64,000 nt of DNA from Shewanella sp. OPT22 (GTDB lineage: Bacteria > Pseudomonadota > Gammaproteobacteria > Enterobacterales > Shewanellaceae): NCBI RefSeq assembly GCF_004168585.1, contig NZ_PGVH01000043.1:615248-679247 (forward strand). The letters run 5' to 3'. The translations under genes were made by a program, and so were the position numbers. Below the pieces are notes generated by a model that did no database searches, had not been told where the DNA came from, and was given only the letters and a program-made list of their open reading frames with translations. Shown piece after piece: positions 46,050 to 55,810 of this stretch. Position 1 is the stretch's first letter, and each line of letters starts with the position of its first letter.

Positions 46050-46796
46050 TTAATTTTTTGCCATTACCCCCTCTTCAGCAGATGGAACAAGTTTTAAGGT
46101 CACTCGACGGTCGAAAAAGTTATTTTCCAAAGATGCTTCTGCTGTTAATGGCGCTGTATCGCCATATGCTTGAGCTTGTAATCGATTTTGTTCAATACCG
46201 CTTTTTACAAGATAATTGTTTACATTCGCCATTCTCTTTTCAGATAACTTTTGATTAAAATCGCTGCTACCTGTTCTATCCGCATACCCAGATAAATCTA
46301 GTTTTAAAGATGGCGATGACTTCATTATTTGTGCCACCTCATCCAGTTGGGTTTGGAAAATTGGCTCTATTTCAGCTGAGCCAGTTTTAAACTGTACATT
46401 CATCCCAAGAGCTAATTCATTTAACTTAACTTGATCAGCTTGGCTCAAATGCATAAGTTTTTTCTGACTGATGCTGTATCTATGCGCAAGGTCATCATAC
46501 TTTTCACTTTTATGAGCTAAACGTGCAATTCTTTCACTTTGCTCAGAAATCTTAGTTTGTTGCATATCTAATTTTGAGTCATCTGCTACGCTTTTTCCTA
46601 CAACGCCACCCGTAAACGCACCAATAACGGCTCCAACTGGCCCACCTACTACGGCTCCGAGCACAAGGCCTGATCCAAAACCGATGAGTTGCTCATTCTC
46701 TCCATGCTTTTTTTCTTGCTGGCTTGATTGAGCAAAAGCGGTTGAAGATACTAAAAGGCTGCTGATAACGATGCTTGTGATTGCTAATTTTTTCAT
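46050..46796 (-). CDS. pdsO: Sortase-associated OmpA-like protein PdsO
   Basis: 248 residues: signal peptide (MKKLAITSIVISSLLVSSTA with FAQ), a glycine-zipper membrane segment (GSGLVLGAVVGGPVGAVIGA...; about 40-70), a coiled coil, and a C-terminal OmpA peptidoglycan-binding domain (LDLSGYADRTGSSDFNQKLS; SEKRM). This order fits PdsO of the proteobacterial dedicated sortase system, and it is divergent from a response regulator/histidine kinase pair that fits PdsR/PdsS. The class GN sortase and its VIT/vWA target protein, usually neighbours, are not here. Confidence 0.78.
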   Translation of the reverse strand: MKKLAITSIVISSLLVSSTAFAQSSQQEKKHGENEQLIGFGSGLVLGAVVGGPVGAVIGAFTGGVVGKSVADDSKLDMQQTKISEQSERIARLAHKSEKYDDLAHRYSISQKKLMHLSQADQVKLNELALGMNVQFKTGSAEIEPIFQTQLDEVAQIMKSSPSLKLDLSGYADRTGSSDFNQKLSEKRMANVNNYLVKSGIEQNRLQAQAYGDTAPLTAEASLENNFFDRRVTLKLVPSAEEGVMAKN

Positions 46797-47032
46797 TTTT
46801 AACTCCGAGTCCTGAAATTGATGATTTAAATTCGATTGTTGTGTTTCGTTTCGATGAGGCTATTAAAGCAAGTGAATTTGGCGTATTTCAGGAAAAAAAA
46901 AGGCAAAGTGGAGAACAAATGTGGCAAAAAAATGGCAATTGCATTTGAGAAGACAAAATAGCTTCGTTGCTATGTATTTATAAACACTTTTGGGTATAGT
47001 CATTACAAAATAAAATATTTAAAAGATGTGAA

Positions 47033-47722
47033 ATGAAAAGAATTGCCATAGTCGAAGATGAAGCAATCATTCGAGAGAACTATAAAGAACTATTAGAAAG
47101 TCATGGTTATCAAGTACAGGGGTTTGCAAATCGTAAGCAAGCTACGGAAGCTTTTAGCATTCGTTTACCTGATTTAGCCATTATTGATATTGGCCTCGAA
47201 GATGAGCTCGATGGAGGCTTCTTGTTATGCCAAAGTTTGAGAGCGCAATCTGCCACACTTCCAATCATTTTCTTAACTGCGCGTGACAGTGACTTTGATG
47301 TCGTGAGTGGACTGCGTTTAGGGGCTGATGATTATTTAAGTAAAGACACCAGCTTCCCACATCTACTCGCAAGAATAGCAGCACTGTTTCGTAGATCTGA
47401 GGCAGCATCCCAGCCTGCCCAAACAGAAACAATAAGGCATCATCAATTGCTAATTGATGTAGATAAAATGCAAGTTTTCTGGGCTGAACAGCTTATTGAG
47501 TTGACTGTTACTGAATTTTGGATGGTTTATGCCTTAGCCAAAAGGCCTGGCCATGTTCGTAGCCGTAATGATTTAATGTCAGACGCTAAGATTTATGTTG
47601 ATGACAGTACGATTACATCCCACATTAAACGTGTACGAAAAAAGTTTATAAAAAGTGACTCAAGCTTTGACTGTATCAATACAGTTTATGGAATGGGTTA
47701 TCGATGGGATCAATCTTCATGA
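47033..47722 (+). CDS. pdsR: Response regulator PdsR (dedicated sortase system type)
   Basis: 229 residues, receiver domain plus OmpR/PhoB winged helix. Phospho-acceptor Asp in AIIDIGLEDE, conserved Lys in DDYLSKD; the C-terminal domain ends VYGMGYRWD. The receiver DIGLEDELDGG insertion and the neighbouring PdsO and PdsS-type kinase support the PdsR assignment. The pdsS start overlaps it (ATGA). Confidence 0.8.
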   Translation: MKRIAIVEDEAIIRENYKELLESHGYQVQGFANRKQATEAFSIRLPDLAIIDIGLEDELDGGFLLCQSLRAQSATLPIIFLTARDSDFDVVSGLRLGADDYLSKDTSFPHLLARIAALFRRSEAASQPAQTETIRHHQLLIDVDKMQVFWAEQLIELTVTEFWMVYALAKRPGHVRSRNDLMSDAKIYVDDSTITSHIKRVRKKFIKSDSSFDCINTVYGMGYRWDQSS

Positions 47723-49887
47723 TCCGTTTAAAAAAATTGCTTCATCCCAGAATCAGTATCAGAACCAAGCTTTTCATCATCGTTATCTTTTTTGCTGTGC
47801 TCCCTTGGTTTGGGTACCGATACCTTTGGGAAATTGATAATTACCTAAAACTCAGCCAACAACATTCATTAACGTCAACAAGCCAGGCCGTTGCAACCGC
47901 GTTACATCAACGCCCTACTCTATTTTCTCAACTGAACAGAAATTTAGTCCAACAAAGAGAAAAGGATTTCTATAATTACTCATTAAAACAGGCCGTCTTT
48001 GAAGGTTCAATCGACAAGTTACTGCTGACGGAAAAAGACAAATTTAAATACTTTTCGTCCAGCTTCATTACTTACAAAACCAAAACAGTAAAAAAAGAAG
48101 ATTATGCAATTAACGCCATGATTGGAAACTTTGATACTGATTCATACTTAGTTTTATCCGTAAAAACACCGAGTATCTCAACACAAGCAAAAGGCAGTTT
48201 CCGTTTTGATGTTGGCGACCATTTCATCATTGCAACAACAGATAAAAATGAGAATCTTAAACGCTTTATCGTCTCAATAAATCAAAATAAATCACTTAAT
48301 TTAGCATTACTTCCAACGAACCCAGCGATGATCGTTCCTCAAACATTGCAATCTGACTACCAAGGTTTTTGGCGTGAGACGCCTATTGGCTTTGATTTAG
48401 TGTTGAGCATTCCCTCAAAAGAATTGGGCGATAAGTTTTCATTTTCGGCGTATTTTGCAAGTAAAAACAACCCAACTGAAAGCAACGCTGTCTTGGCATC
48501 AAGTCCGATAAATTCAGTACATAACTTAGGTAATTTAAACAAACCTTCAGAAACCATCGAGTCTGTTGTCAACGCCTTAAGCTACACAGAAGCCAGAATT
48601 TGGGTGTTAAACAGTGTCGGTCAAGTCCTCGCTTCTGGAGGCAGTATTCATGACGCACAAAACAGCTGGAACGCTGCAACCAATAATGAAAAATCAGAAA
48701 ATTACTTAAGTGCTATGCTTGCCCCGCTTTTCCGATTATTCAAACAAAATACCGACACCAATTTTGTGGACCCATTCAACAACGCTACTCACATTGATAC
48801 ACCGATTGTGAACCGTGCCATGAGTGGATTTACAGTAAGTGAGAAGTATTATACGCCCGATAAAAAAGCTGAAATTTTGGCATCAGCAACCCCGATTTGG
48901 CAACAGAATAATGTTGTCGGCGTTGTGATAGCCGAACAATCAACAATGGGAATTAGAGCATTACGTAACAATGCGATGCAATCTTTACTCAATACGGTAT
49001 TTATCGTATTACTGCTCGCCAGCGTTGCTATCATACTTTTTGCTTCTAACATTTCAAACCGGATAACTCGGCTCAGAAACGACGCTAAAGATGCCGTTGA
49101 TCATAAAGGAAAGTTTAACGATTTCACCTACCAATCTCAGACTCAAGACGAAATTGGTGATTTAGGTCGCAGCTTCCAAGAGGTACTTCAACAACTTGGG
49201 CAATATAACCTTTATCTTGAAAAAATGAGTTCACGTCTCGGACATGAACTCAGAACACCAATTACAGTAGTTCGTTCATCACTTGAGCACATTCAACTCA
49301 CAGGCTCAAACCCACAAGCAGATAAATACATCGTTAGAGCACAAGAAGGTTTAAAAAGATTAAGTTTAATTCTCAATAGTATGACAGAAGCTTCCCGCAT
49401 TGAATCCAGCCTACAAAACGAAAATAGAGAAGTATTCAATTTAAGCGAGGTCGTAAACGGTTTAGTAGAAGGATATCAATTGGGATTTCCTGACTCTCTC
49501 TTTACGCTATCCAATAATACAAAAGTTGTATATGTAGATGGTGTTCCCGAATATTTCGCCCAATTATTAGACAAGCTCATATCTAATGCTATAGACTTCT
49601 CAGCATCTAGACGTCCAATAGAGATTTCCGTAACTCAGGATTCTGATGCCGTTATTGTTTCAGTCACCAATGAAGGGCCAAAATTACCTCTTGGAATGGA
49701 AAGTGAAATTTTTAGTTCATTGATATCGATGAGAAATAAAAGCTCAACATCAAGTCCTCATCTAGGCTTTGGACTTTATATCGCAAAGCTCATTACTGAT
49801 TTTCATAATGGTCAAATTTCGGCTAAAAATAGAACAGATATCGACGGAGTTACCGTAAAAGTTCAGGTTCCCAAATACAGAGAATAA
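47719..49887 (+). CDS. pdsS: Sensor histidine kinase PdsS (dedicated sortase system type)
   Basis: 722 residues from ATG 47719 (ATGA overlap with pdsR); an ATG at 47704 would add five. A first membrane helix (about 15-35), a large periplasmic sensor (about 35-420), a second helix (about 425-450), HAMP, HisKA with H-box SSRLGHELRTPITVV, and HATPase with LISNAID and LGFGLYIAKL. The large periplasmic part would sense an envelope signal. Followed after two bases by metC. Confidence 0.82.
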   Translation: MIRLKKLLHPRISIRTKLFIIVIFFAVLPWFGYRYLWEIDNYLKLSQQHSLTSTSQAVATALHQRPTLFSQLNRNLVQQREKDFYNYSLKQAVFEGSIDKLLLTEKDKFKYFSSSFITYKTKTVKKEDYAINAMIGNFDTDSYLVLSVKTPSISTQAKGSFRFDVGDHFIIATTDKNENLKRFIVSINQNKSLNLALLPTNPAMIVPQTLQSDYQGFWRETPIGFDLVLSIPSKELGDKFSFSAYFASKNNPTESNAVLASSPINSVHNLGNLNKPSETIESVVNALSYTEARIWVLNSVGQVLASGGSIHDAQNSWNAATNNEKSENYLSAMLAPLFRLFKQNTDTNFVDPFNNATHIDTPIVNRAMSGFTVSEKYYTPDKKAEILASATPIWQQNNVVGVVIAEQSTMGIRALRNNAMQSLLNTVFIVLLLASVAIILFASNISNRITRLRNDAKDAVDHKGKFNDFTYQSQTQDEIGDLGRSFQEVLQQLGQYNLYLEKMSSRLGHELRTPITVVRSSLEHIQLTGSNPQADKYIVRAQEGLKRLSLILNSMTEASRIESSLQNENREVFNLSEVVNGLVEGYQLGFPDSLFTLSNNTKVVYVDGVPEYFAQLLDKLISNAIDFSASRRPIEISVTQDSDAVIVSVTNEGPKLPLGMESEIFSSLISMRNKSSTSSPHLGFGLYIAKLITDFHNGQISAKNRTDIDGVTVKVQVPKYRE

Positions 49888-49889
49888 TC

Positions 49890-51065
49890 ATGCAAAAAGA
49901 AAAGCACTCACCGCAAACAAAGATAGTCACTTCTGGTCGTAATAAAGATTGGAATAAAGGGGTCGTAAATACCCCCGTTTATCGCGCTTCAACTGTGCTT
50001 TTCGATACGCTTGATGAAATGTATCACGCCGTTAAAAGCGGTGCAGAAAACAAGTTGTCTTATGGTCGTCGCGGCACACCTACTCACTTTTCATTTCAAG
50101 AAGCCATTGCTGAACTCGAAGGTGGTTTTGCTACGGCGCTTTACCCATCGGGAGCTGCAGCAATCAGTTGTTCGTTGTTATCTTTCTTATCAAGCGGCGA
50201 TCATCTGCTAATGGTCGACAGTGTGTACGAACCGACTCGAAAATTTTGTGAAACTATCCTCAAAGATCTGAATATTGAAACGACGTACTATGATCCGCTC
50301 ATAGGTTCAAAAATTGAGTCCTTAATTCGACCAAACACAAAGATTGTATTTCTAGAGTCTCCTGGTTCTTTAACAATGGAAGTTCAAGATGTACCTAGCA
50401 TTTGTAACATTGCACACAGGCATAATCTCCTCACGTTTTTAGATAATACTTGGGCTTCTCCCTTAAATTGCCGCCCTTTTGAAATGGGAATTGATGTATC
50501 CATACAAGCTGCGACCAAATACATCGTTGGACATTCAGATGTCATGATGGGCACAGCAACAACCACTGAAGCTCTCTGGGACAGGCTTAAAGCTCGTTCT
50601 TATGCTCTAGGTCAGTGTGTATCGCCAGATGACGCTTATCTTGCACATCGAGGATTAAGAACTCTTGCGGTAAGAATGAAGCAACATGAGAAAAGCGCCA
50701 TAGAAATCGCAACATGGTTACAGCAACGTTCTGAAGTCGATCATGTTCGCCACCCTGCTTTTGAGTCATGTCCCGGGCACGAATTCTTTAAGCGTGACTT
50801 TTCTGCTTCAAATGGATTATTTTCTTTTGTATTGAAAGATGTAACCAAGACACAACTTAAGCAATTTGTCGAAGACATGACATTATTTAAAATGGGGTTC
50901 TCTTGGGGGGGCTATGAGAGCCTGATCATTCCAGCTTTCAATCTTTCAAAAATTCGTTCTGCAACCTCTTGGCCCACCAGCAACGTTGTAATTCGTTTGC
51001 ACATTGGCTTAGAAGATCCAAAAGATCTGATTGCGGACTTAACGAATGCTTTTTTGCGTCTATAA
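49890..51065 (+). CDS. metC: Cystathionine beta-lyase MetC
   Basis: Splits cystathionine to homocysteine, pyruvate and ammonia. 391 residues of the Cys/Met-metabolism PLP family. The PLP-binding Lys lies in SIQAATKYIVGHSD; LDNTWASPL and the C-terminal SWGGYESLI are typical of the beta-lyase group. It follows pdsS by two bases and is probably cotranscribed, an odd partner for a sensor kinase. Confidence 0.92.
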   Translation: MQKEKHSPQTKIVTSGRNKDWNKGVVNTPVYRASTVLFDTLDEMYHAVKSGAENKLSYGRRGTPTHFSFQEAIAELEGGFATALYPSGAAAISCSLLSFLSSGDHLLMVDSVYEPTRKFCETILKDLNIETTYYDPLIGSKIESLIRPNTKIVFLESPGSLTMEVQDVPSICNIAHRHNLLTFLDNTWASPLNCRPFEMGIDVSIQAATKYIVGHSDVMMGTATTTEALWDRLKARSYALGQCVSPDDAYLAHRGLRTLAVRMKQHEKSAIEIATWLQQRSEVDHVRHPAFESCPGHEFFKRDFSASNGLFSFVLKDVTKTQLKQFVEDMTLFKMGFSWGGYESLIIPAFNLSKIRSATSWPTSNVVIRLHIGLEDPKDLIADLTNAFLRL

Positions 51066-51142
51066 CTGTTGGCGTTAAAGCATCTATTAAGGTGGTTTTT
51101 GTTAGAATAAACAATCATTAATTCAAGTATGCATATAGAACA

Positions 51143-51598
51143 ATGGCAGTAAGCAACGCTTCGACTTTCACTCAAGCTACTGAATCAAGTTTGGAAAGTT
51201 TAATGTACACAAAAAACCCTATTGATATTGGCTTTGGTTTGGAGGGGGTCAGCATCTTTTTTCCGAAATGCATTTATAATAAGGATGTTTCTTACCTCGA
51301 AAAAAATCAGATAGTTTTTACCGTAAAAGGAATTATACCTATTGGCAAAGAAAGCATGAGCTTCCAAGATTTTCTTTTCGACAAAACTCAAGATGACTCT
51401 TTAAAGCATGAAGACCTTAATCTAAAGAATCGCTTATTAGGCAGACTTGATACGTTGAGGAACCAAGGCCAGTCCGAAGCCTCAAGGATAGAGAAAAACC
51501 CTTATCATAGAAGAGTATGGAAGGTCACCATCATTAATAAACGCCCATACTTAACATGCTTAGAAACAGAGAGAACACTGTCTGAATACAATAATTAA
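51143..51598 (+). CDS. Hypothetical protein, effector-like
   Basis: 151 residues, no recognised domain. The N-terminus is Ser/Thr-rich (MAVSNASTFTQATESSLESL) without a Sec signal; the rest is mixed alpha/beta with Lys-rich segments, including a motif RRVWKVTIINKRPYLTC. No clear ribosome binding site (AGAACA before ATG). Role unknown. Confidence 0.5.
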   Translation: MAVSNASTFTQATESSLESLMYTKNPIDIGFGLEGVSIFFPKCIYNKDVSYLEKNQIVFTVKGIIPIGKESMSFQDFLFDKTQDDSLKHEDLNLKNRLLGRLDTLRNQGQSEASRIEKNPYHRRVWKVTIINKRPYLTCLETERTLSEYNN

Positions 51599-51728
51599 CT
51601 CAATCAGTTTTTCCTTCTGACTTAGACAAATAAATACTCCATTAAATTGCTAATTGTTGATGCAAATCAGTGCTTAAATAGAAAAAATAGCAAAGAATAA
51701 CCATAAATCTGAAAAAGCGGGTTATAAA

Positions 51729-51863
51729 ATGGAATTTATCCTCTGGGCAACAAAAGAAAACCCACTGATAGGCTTGTCATTAGGGTTGGTTATTTTCGTA
51801 TTTCTCTTTCTATTAAAGCCAGCTGTCATGTGGATTTACAGTAAAAAAAACAAAAATAGTTAA
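51729..51863 (+). CDS. Small single-pass membrane protein (44 aa)
   Basis: Begins MEFILWATKENPLIGLSLG, with one membrane helix (LGLVIFVFLFLLKPAVMWIY) and a Lys/Asn-rich tail. A GCGGG sequence lies about 8 bases before the ATG. Nothing recognised; an open frame this short is only moderate evidence. Confidence 0.45.
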   Translation: MEFILWATKENPLIGLSLGLVIFVFLFLLKPAVMWIYSKKNKNS

Positions 51864-52049
51864 ATATCCATATTTTGAGATGAGCATTTCCGTTAGGTAT
51901 TATATTTTAGCCATGTAACTCATCATCACTTTGATACTTAGCTTTTTAAGTTTTTCTTCATTCTCGGATTTATTTATGTGCATAATGGTACCAGCTAAAC
52001 CACAACAAGTGGTCATTGCACTTTTTTAGTGTTTCCAAGTAAACTGATT

Positions 52050-52086
52050 CTGTAATAAAAACATCATAATGTCATACTTCTGTAAT
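52050..52086 (+). promoter_or_regulatory. Candidate Pho box(es) upstream of ppk
   Basis: ATGTCAT-ACTT-CTGTAAT (52069-52086) fits the Pho-box form of two CTGTCAT repeats four bases apart, with one mismatch in each half. A weaker copy CTGTAAT-AAAA-ACATCAT lies at 52050-52067; the repeats are not in a single 11-bp register. It lies 75 bases before the ppk GTG. The rest of the 297-base gap from 51864 shows nothing. Confidence 0.5.
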
Positions 52087-52160
52087 GGTTCGTACATAGG
52101 ATAAAAGTATTAAAAACAATAAATAACCATAAACGATACTCTATTAAGGGAGTAATTGTA

Positions 52161-54236
52161 GTGTCTACCTCTGATCAAGTACAACTTATGCCAAAAGAAC
52201 TTTCCTGGTTGTCATTCAACGAGAGAGTCCTGCAAGAAGCTTGCGATGAGAGCGTACCGCTCATCGAACGAGTACGATTTTTAGGCATTTTTTCAAGTAA
52301 CATGGATGAGTTTTTCAGAGTGCGAGTTGCAGCCGTTCGACGTGCAATTCTTATCGATTCAATTGAATCAAAAAAAGCCCATCACAACCAAACTTTAATG
52401 GCTCGAATTCAACAGAAAGTATTAGAGCTACAAGTTAGATTTGATGAAACATACAACATTTTAATGAGGGAATTGATCAGGAAAAATATCTTCCTGATAA
52501 GTGAAAAACAACTTTCAGAGTTTCAAAGTATCTGGTTAAAGGGTTATTTCAATGATCAGCTAAAACGTCATATCACCCCAATTTCTGTAAGCAAAAATAG
52601 AGATTTAACCAAGCAGATGTCTGACACAATGACCTATCTTTTTGTCTGCTTACATAAAGAAAAAAAACACCAATATATACTGATAGAAGTACCTACAAAA
52701 AGTGTACCTCGATTTGTATCCCTGCCTTCAGAAAACAGTAAATCAAAGAAATATCTTATTTTACTCGATAATATTATTCGTCACTGTGCAGATGAACTTT
52801 TTAAGCCTTTTTTTGATTATGATGATATTGATGTTTATTCGATGAAGCTTACCCGTGATGCAGACTTCGACATCACAGATGAGCTTGAACAAACTCAGCT
52901 AGAAAAAATGACTAAAGGCGTAAAAAAACGTCTTACCGCTGAACCCGTCAGGCTGGTTTATGACAAAGAAATGCCAGAGCATATGCTGCTGATATTAAAA
53001 AACCAATTAAACATTAGCTTAACTGAATTTCTAGTGCCGGGCGGGCGTTATCATAGCTTTAAAGATTTTATTGCTTTTCCTAACCCTAGCCGTAAGCATT
53101 TAGAATACGATAAAAAAGTCGCATTAAATTCAGCCAGATTTGATCAATCAGCTAACGCTTTTGAAGCTATCGCAAAAAGTGATATTCTTTTAAATTATCC
53201 ATTCCATAAATTTGCCTACTTCACTGAACTCATTCGTCAAGCCGCCTATGATCCTGCAGTGAAGTCGATAACAATTTCACTTTATCGAGTTGCTAAAAAA
53301 TCTCGTGTTATTAACTCTCTTATTGATGCAGTACGTAACGGCAAACAAGTCACGGTAATTTTAGAATTAACAGCACGTTTTGATGAAGAAGCGAATATTG
53401 AATGGACAAAATTACTTGTTGAGGCCGGAGTGAAGGTACATCACGGAATTCCGAACTTAAAAATCCATGCAAAACTATGCTTAATTCATCGTCAAGAAGA
53501 TAAACAAACAAAGCTCTATTGTCATATTGGCTCTGGAAACTTCAATGAGAAAACGGCAAGAATATACACTGACTTATCTTTATTTACGGCTAACGAAGAA
53601 ATAACAAAAGAAGTTGAAAATGTCTTCGACCTCATCAAACATCCATATAAACACTACAGATTCAACCATTTGATTGTTTCACCATACAACTCGCGAAAAC
53701 GCCTAAATCGATTAGTTGATGATGAAATAAGAAGTGCTAAAGATGGGTTGGAAGCCTCGATAACTTTAAAGCTCAATAACCTCGTTGATAAGCAACTTAT
53801 TAAGAAGCTATATGCAGCTGCGTCTTCTGGTGTAAAAGTAAAACTCTTAATTAGAGGAATGTGCTCTCTAGTACCATGCAAAGATTCTGTGTCAAAGAAC
53901 ATTGAGATATACAGTATTGTTGATCGATACCTAGAACACTCTCGAGTGATGATATTTCATGCTAATGGTAAACAAAAAATGTACTTATGCTCTGCTGACT
54001 GGATGACACGAAACATTGATAATCGAGTTGAAGTTGGTGTACCTATTTACAGTGAAAACTTGAAAATGATGATTCAGTCATTGATGAACATACAATTTAG
54101 CGATAACACTAAATCCAGAATCCTCGATCATGCACAGTCGAACCCATACAAAAAACGAGGTAATAAGAAAAAAATAAGATCTCAAGAAGTTGTTTTCGAA
54201 TTTTTGAGAAATCTAGAAAAGTCTACCTTGATTTAA
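52161..54236 (+). CDS. ppk1: Polyphosphate kinase Ppk1
   Basis: Reversible synthesis of polyphosphate from ATP. 691 residues, the usual length. ELSWLSFNERVLQEA at the N-terminus, the N-terminal domain with SSNMDEFFRVR, the two active-site histidine regions: LKIHAKLCLI with HIGSGNFNE, and LEHSRVMIFHA. GTG start with AAGGGAG eight bases upstream. Precedes ppx by 49 bases; synthesis and degradation genes form one operon. Confidence 0.95.
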   Translation: MSTSDQVQLMPKELSWLSFNERVLQEACDESVPLIERVRFLGIFSSNMDEFFRVRVAAVRRAILIDSIESKKAHHNQTLMARIQQKVLELQVRFDETYNILMRELIRKNIFLISEKQLSEFQSIWLKGYFNDQLKRHITPISVSKNRDLTKQMSDTMTYLFVCLHKEKKHQYILIEVPTKSVPRFVSLPSENSKSKKYLILLDNIIRHCADELFKPFFDYDDIDVYSMKLTRDADFDITDELEQTQLEKMTKGVKKRLTAEPVRLVYDKEMPEHMLLILKNQLNISLTEFLVPGGRYHSFKDFIAFPNPSRKHLEYDKKVALNSARFDQSANAFEAIAKSDILLNYPFHKFAYFTELIRQAAYDPAVKSITISLYRVAKKSRVINSLIDAVRNGKQVTVILELTARFDEEANIEWTKLLVEAGVKVHHGIPNLKIHAKLCLIHRQEDKQTKLYCHIGSGNFNEKTARIYTDLSLFTANEEITKEVENVFDLIKHPYKHYRFNHLIVSPYNSRKRLNRLVDDEIRSAKDGLEASITLKLNNLVDKQLIKKLYAAASSGVKVKLLIRGMCSLVPCKDSVSKNIEIYSIVDRYLEHSRVMIFHANGKQKMYLCSADWMTRNIDNRVEVGVPIYSENLKMMIQSLMNIQFSDNTKSRILDHAQSNPYKKRGNKKKIRSQEVVFEFLRNLEKSTLI

Positions 54237-54285
54237 GATCGTTTTAATTCAAGAATGAGTAATACGGCTTTAATTTGGACAACAA

Positions 54286-55773
54286 ATGACAGAACTTAAA
54301 CATCGGCATAAACATTTTGTTGCTATTGATATGGGTTCCAATAGTTTTCACTTGGTCATTGCCCGTGAGCAAGATGGCAGTTTGCAAATTCTTCATAAAG
54401 AAAAAAAACAAGTGCAATTGGCTCAAGGGTTAGATGAAAATAACAATTTAAGTAAAGAAGCTATTGCTAGAGGGATCAGTTGCTTAAAAGAATTTAGATT
54501 GAGGTTCTCTGAGCTCACGGAAACTCAAGTTAAACCTGTTGCAACACACACTTTAAGGGTCGCTAACAACGCCCACGATTTTTTAGAACAGGCTCTTGAC
54601 GTCTTTCCTTATGAGATAGAAATCATTTCCGGTCACGAGGAAGCAAGACTCATTTATAGTGGGATTGCTCACAACCAAGTTTTAAAACCTAAAAATTTAA
54701 TTATCGATATTGGTGGTGGTTCTACAGAAGTTGTTATAGGAAAAAAGATCACTCCTACTCGCCTCTCCAGCTTAAAGTGTGGGTGTGTAAGCTATCACGA
54801 ACGTTATTTTCGAACCGATGAGTTAACAAAAGACAACTTTAAAGCTGCAATAATTGCGGCAGATAGCGAACTTTCTACATTGTCAAAAGATTACCTTTCA
54901 GGCAATTGGGATTTGGCACTTGGTAGTTCTGGCTCAGTTAAAGCCGTCGCTACTGCATTAAAAGAAAAATATCAATTTGACCACATCACTTTAAAATCGT
55001 TAAAACAATTAAAAGCAGATCTCATAGCCGCTGGGCACACAAGTAACATTACCTTTGAAAATATTGATGATAGACGCAAAGTTCTACTGCCAGCTGCTAT
55101 CGCAATTCTTATCAGCTTTTTCAAACGATTAAATGTAAAAAAACTCGAATTCTCACCTTTTGCGCTTCGTGAAGGCGTTTTATTCGAGCTCGCTAAAATT
55201 GGGCAATATCATGATGTGCAAATGAGGACAGTCGACAGCATTGCACGTCTATATCATATTGATATGCCACATGCTGGAAAGGTCTGTAACACCGCAATGG
55301 AGTTGTTTGAGCATGTTGCTGACGAGTGGCAACTCAGAGGATTTGCAAGGCTTTTGCTTTTCGCATCTACTTTGCATGAAATTGGTATACACATCAATTC
55401 AAGACAGCACCATCAACATGGTGGCTACATAATACAGAACAGTGACTTACCTGGTTTTAGTGAACCATTACAGCATCAGTTATCAGTATTAATTCGCAAT
55501 CATCGAAAACGCCCGCATTTACCTTCTTTTGATGAACTTGACCCCGAATTAAGAAAGAGTACTCGATATATATCCTCAATTTTACGCATTGCAGTATTAC
55601 TGAATTTAGGGCGAGTGAGCCTTAGGTTTGATTTTAGAGATGCTAAGGCGATTGAAAATAAACTATTTTTAACGCTACCCAAAAATACTAAAAAAAACAC
55701 CCTATTAATTAACGATCTACTTAGAGAACAAAAGTCGATAGCCGATTTAGGTATTGAGTTGCATCTACTTTAA
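54286..55773 (+). CDS. ppx: Exopolyphosphatase Ppx (Ppx/GppA family)
   Basis: Removes terminal phosphates from polyphosphate (related GppA acts on pppGpp). 495 residues. ASKHA-type phosphate loop VAIDMGSNSFHLVIA at the N-terminus, second loop IDIGGGSTEVVIG at about 140-152, and a C-terminal HD-like domain. Its place behind ppk favours Ppx over GppA. Confidence 0.93.
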   Translation: MTELKHRHKHFVAIDMGSNSFHLVIAREQDGSLQILHKEKKQVQLAQGLDENNNLSKEAIARGISCLKEFRLRFSELTETQVKPVATHTLRVANNAHDFLEQALDVFPYEIEIISGHEEARLIYSGIAHNQVLKPKNLIIDIGGGSTEVVIGKKITPTRLSSLKCGCVSYHERYFRTDELTKDNFKAAIIAADSELSTLSKDYLSGNWDLALGSSGSVKAVATALKEKYQFDHITLKSLKQLKADLIAAGHTSNITFENIDDRRKVLLPAAIAILISFFKRLNVKKLEFSPFALREGVLFELAKIGQYHDVQMRTVDSIARLYHIDMPHAGKVCNTAMELFEHVADEWQLRGFARLLLFASTLHEIGIHINSRQHHQHGGYIIQNSDLPGFSEPLQHQLSVLIRNHRKRPHLPSFDELDPELRKSTRYISSILRIAVLLNLGRVSLRFDFRDAKAIENKLFLTLPKNTKKNTLLINDLLREQKSIADLGIELHLL

Positions 55774-55810
55774 AACTAAACTTTGATCACAATTTCAATA
55801 ATAAAACTAT

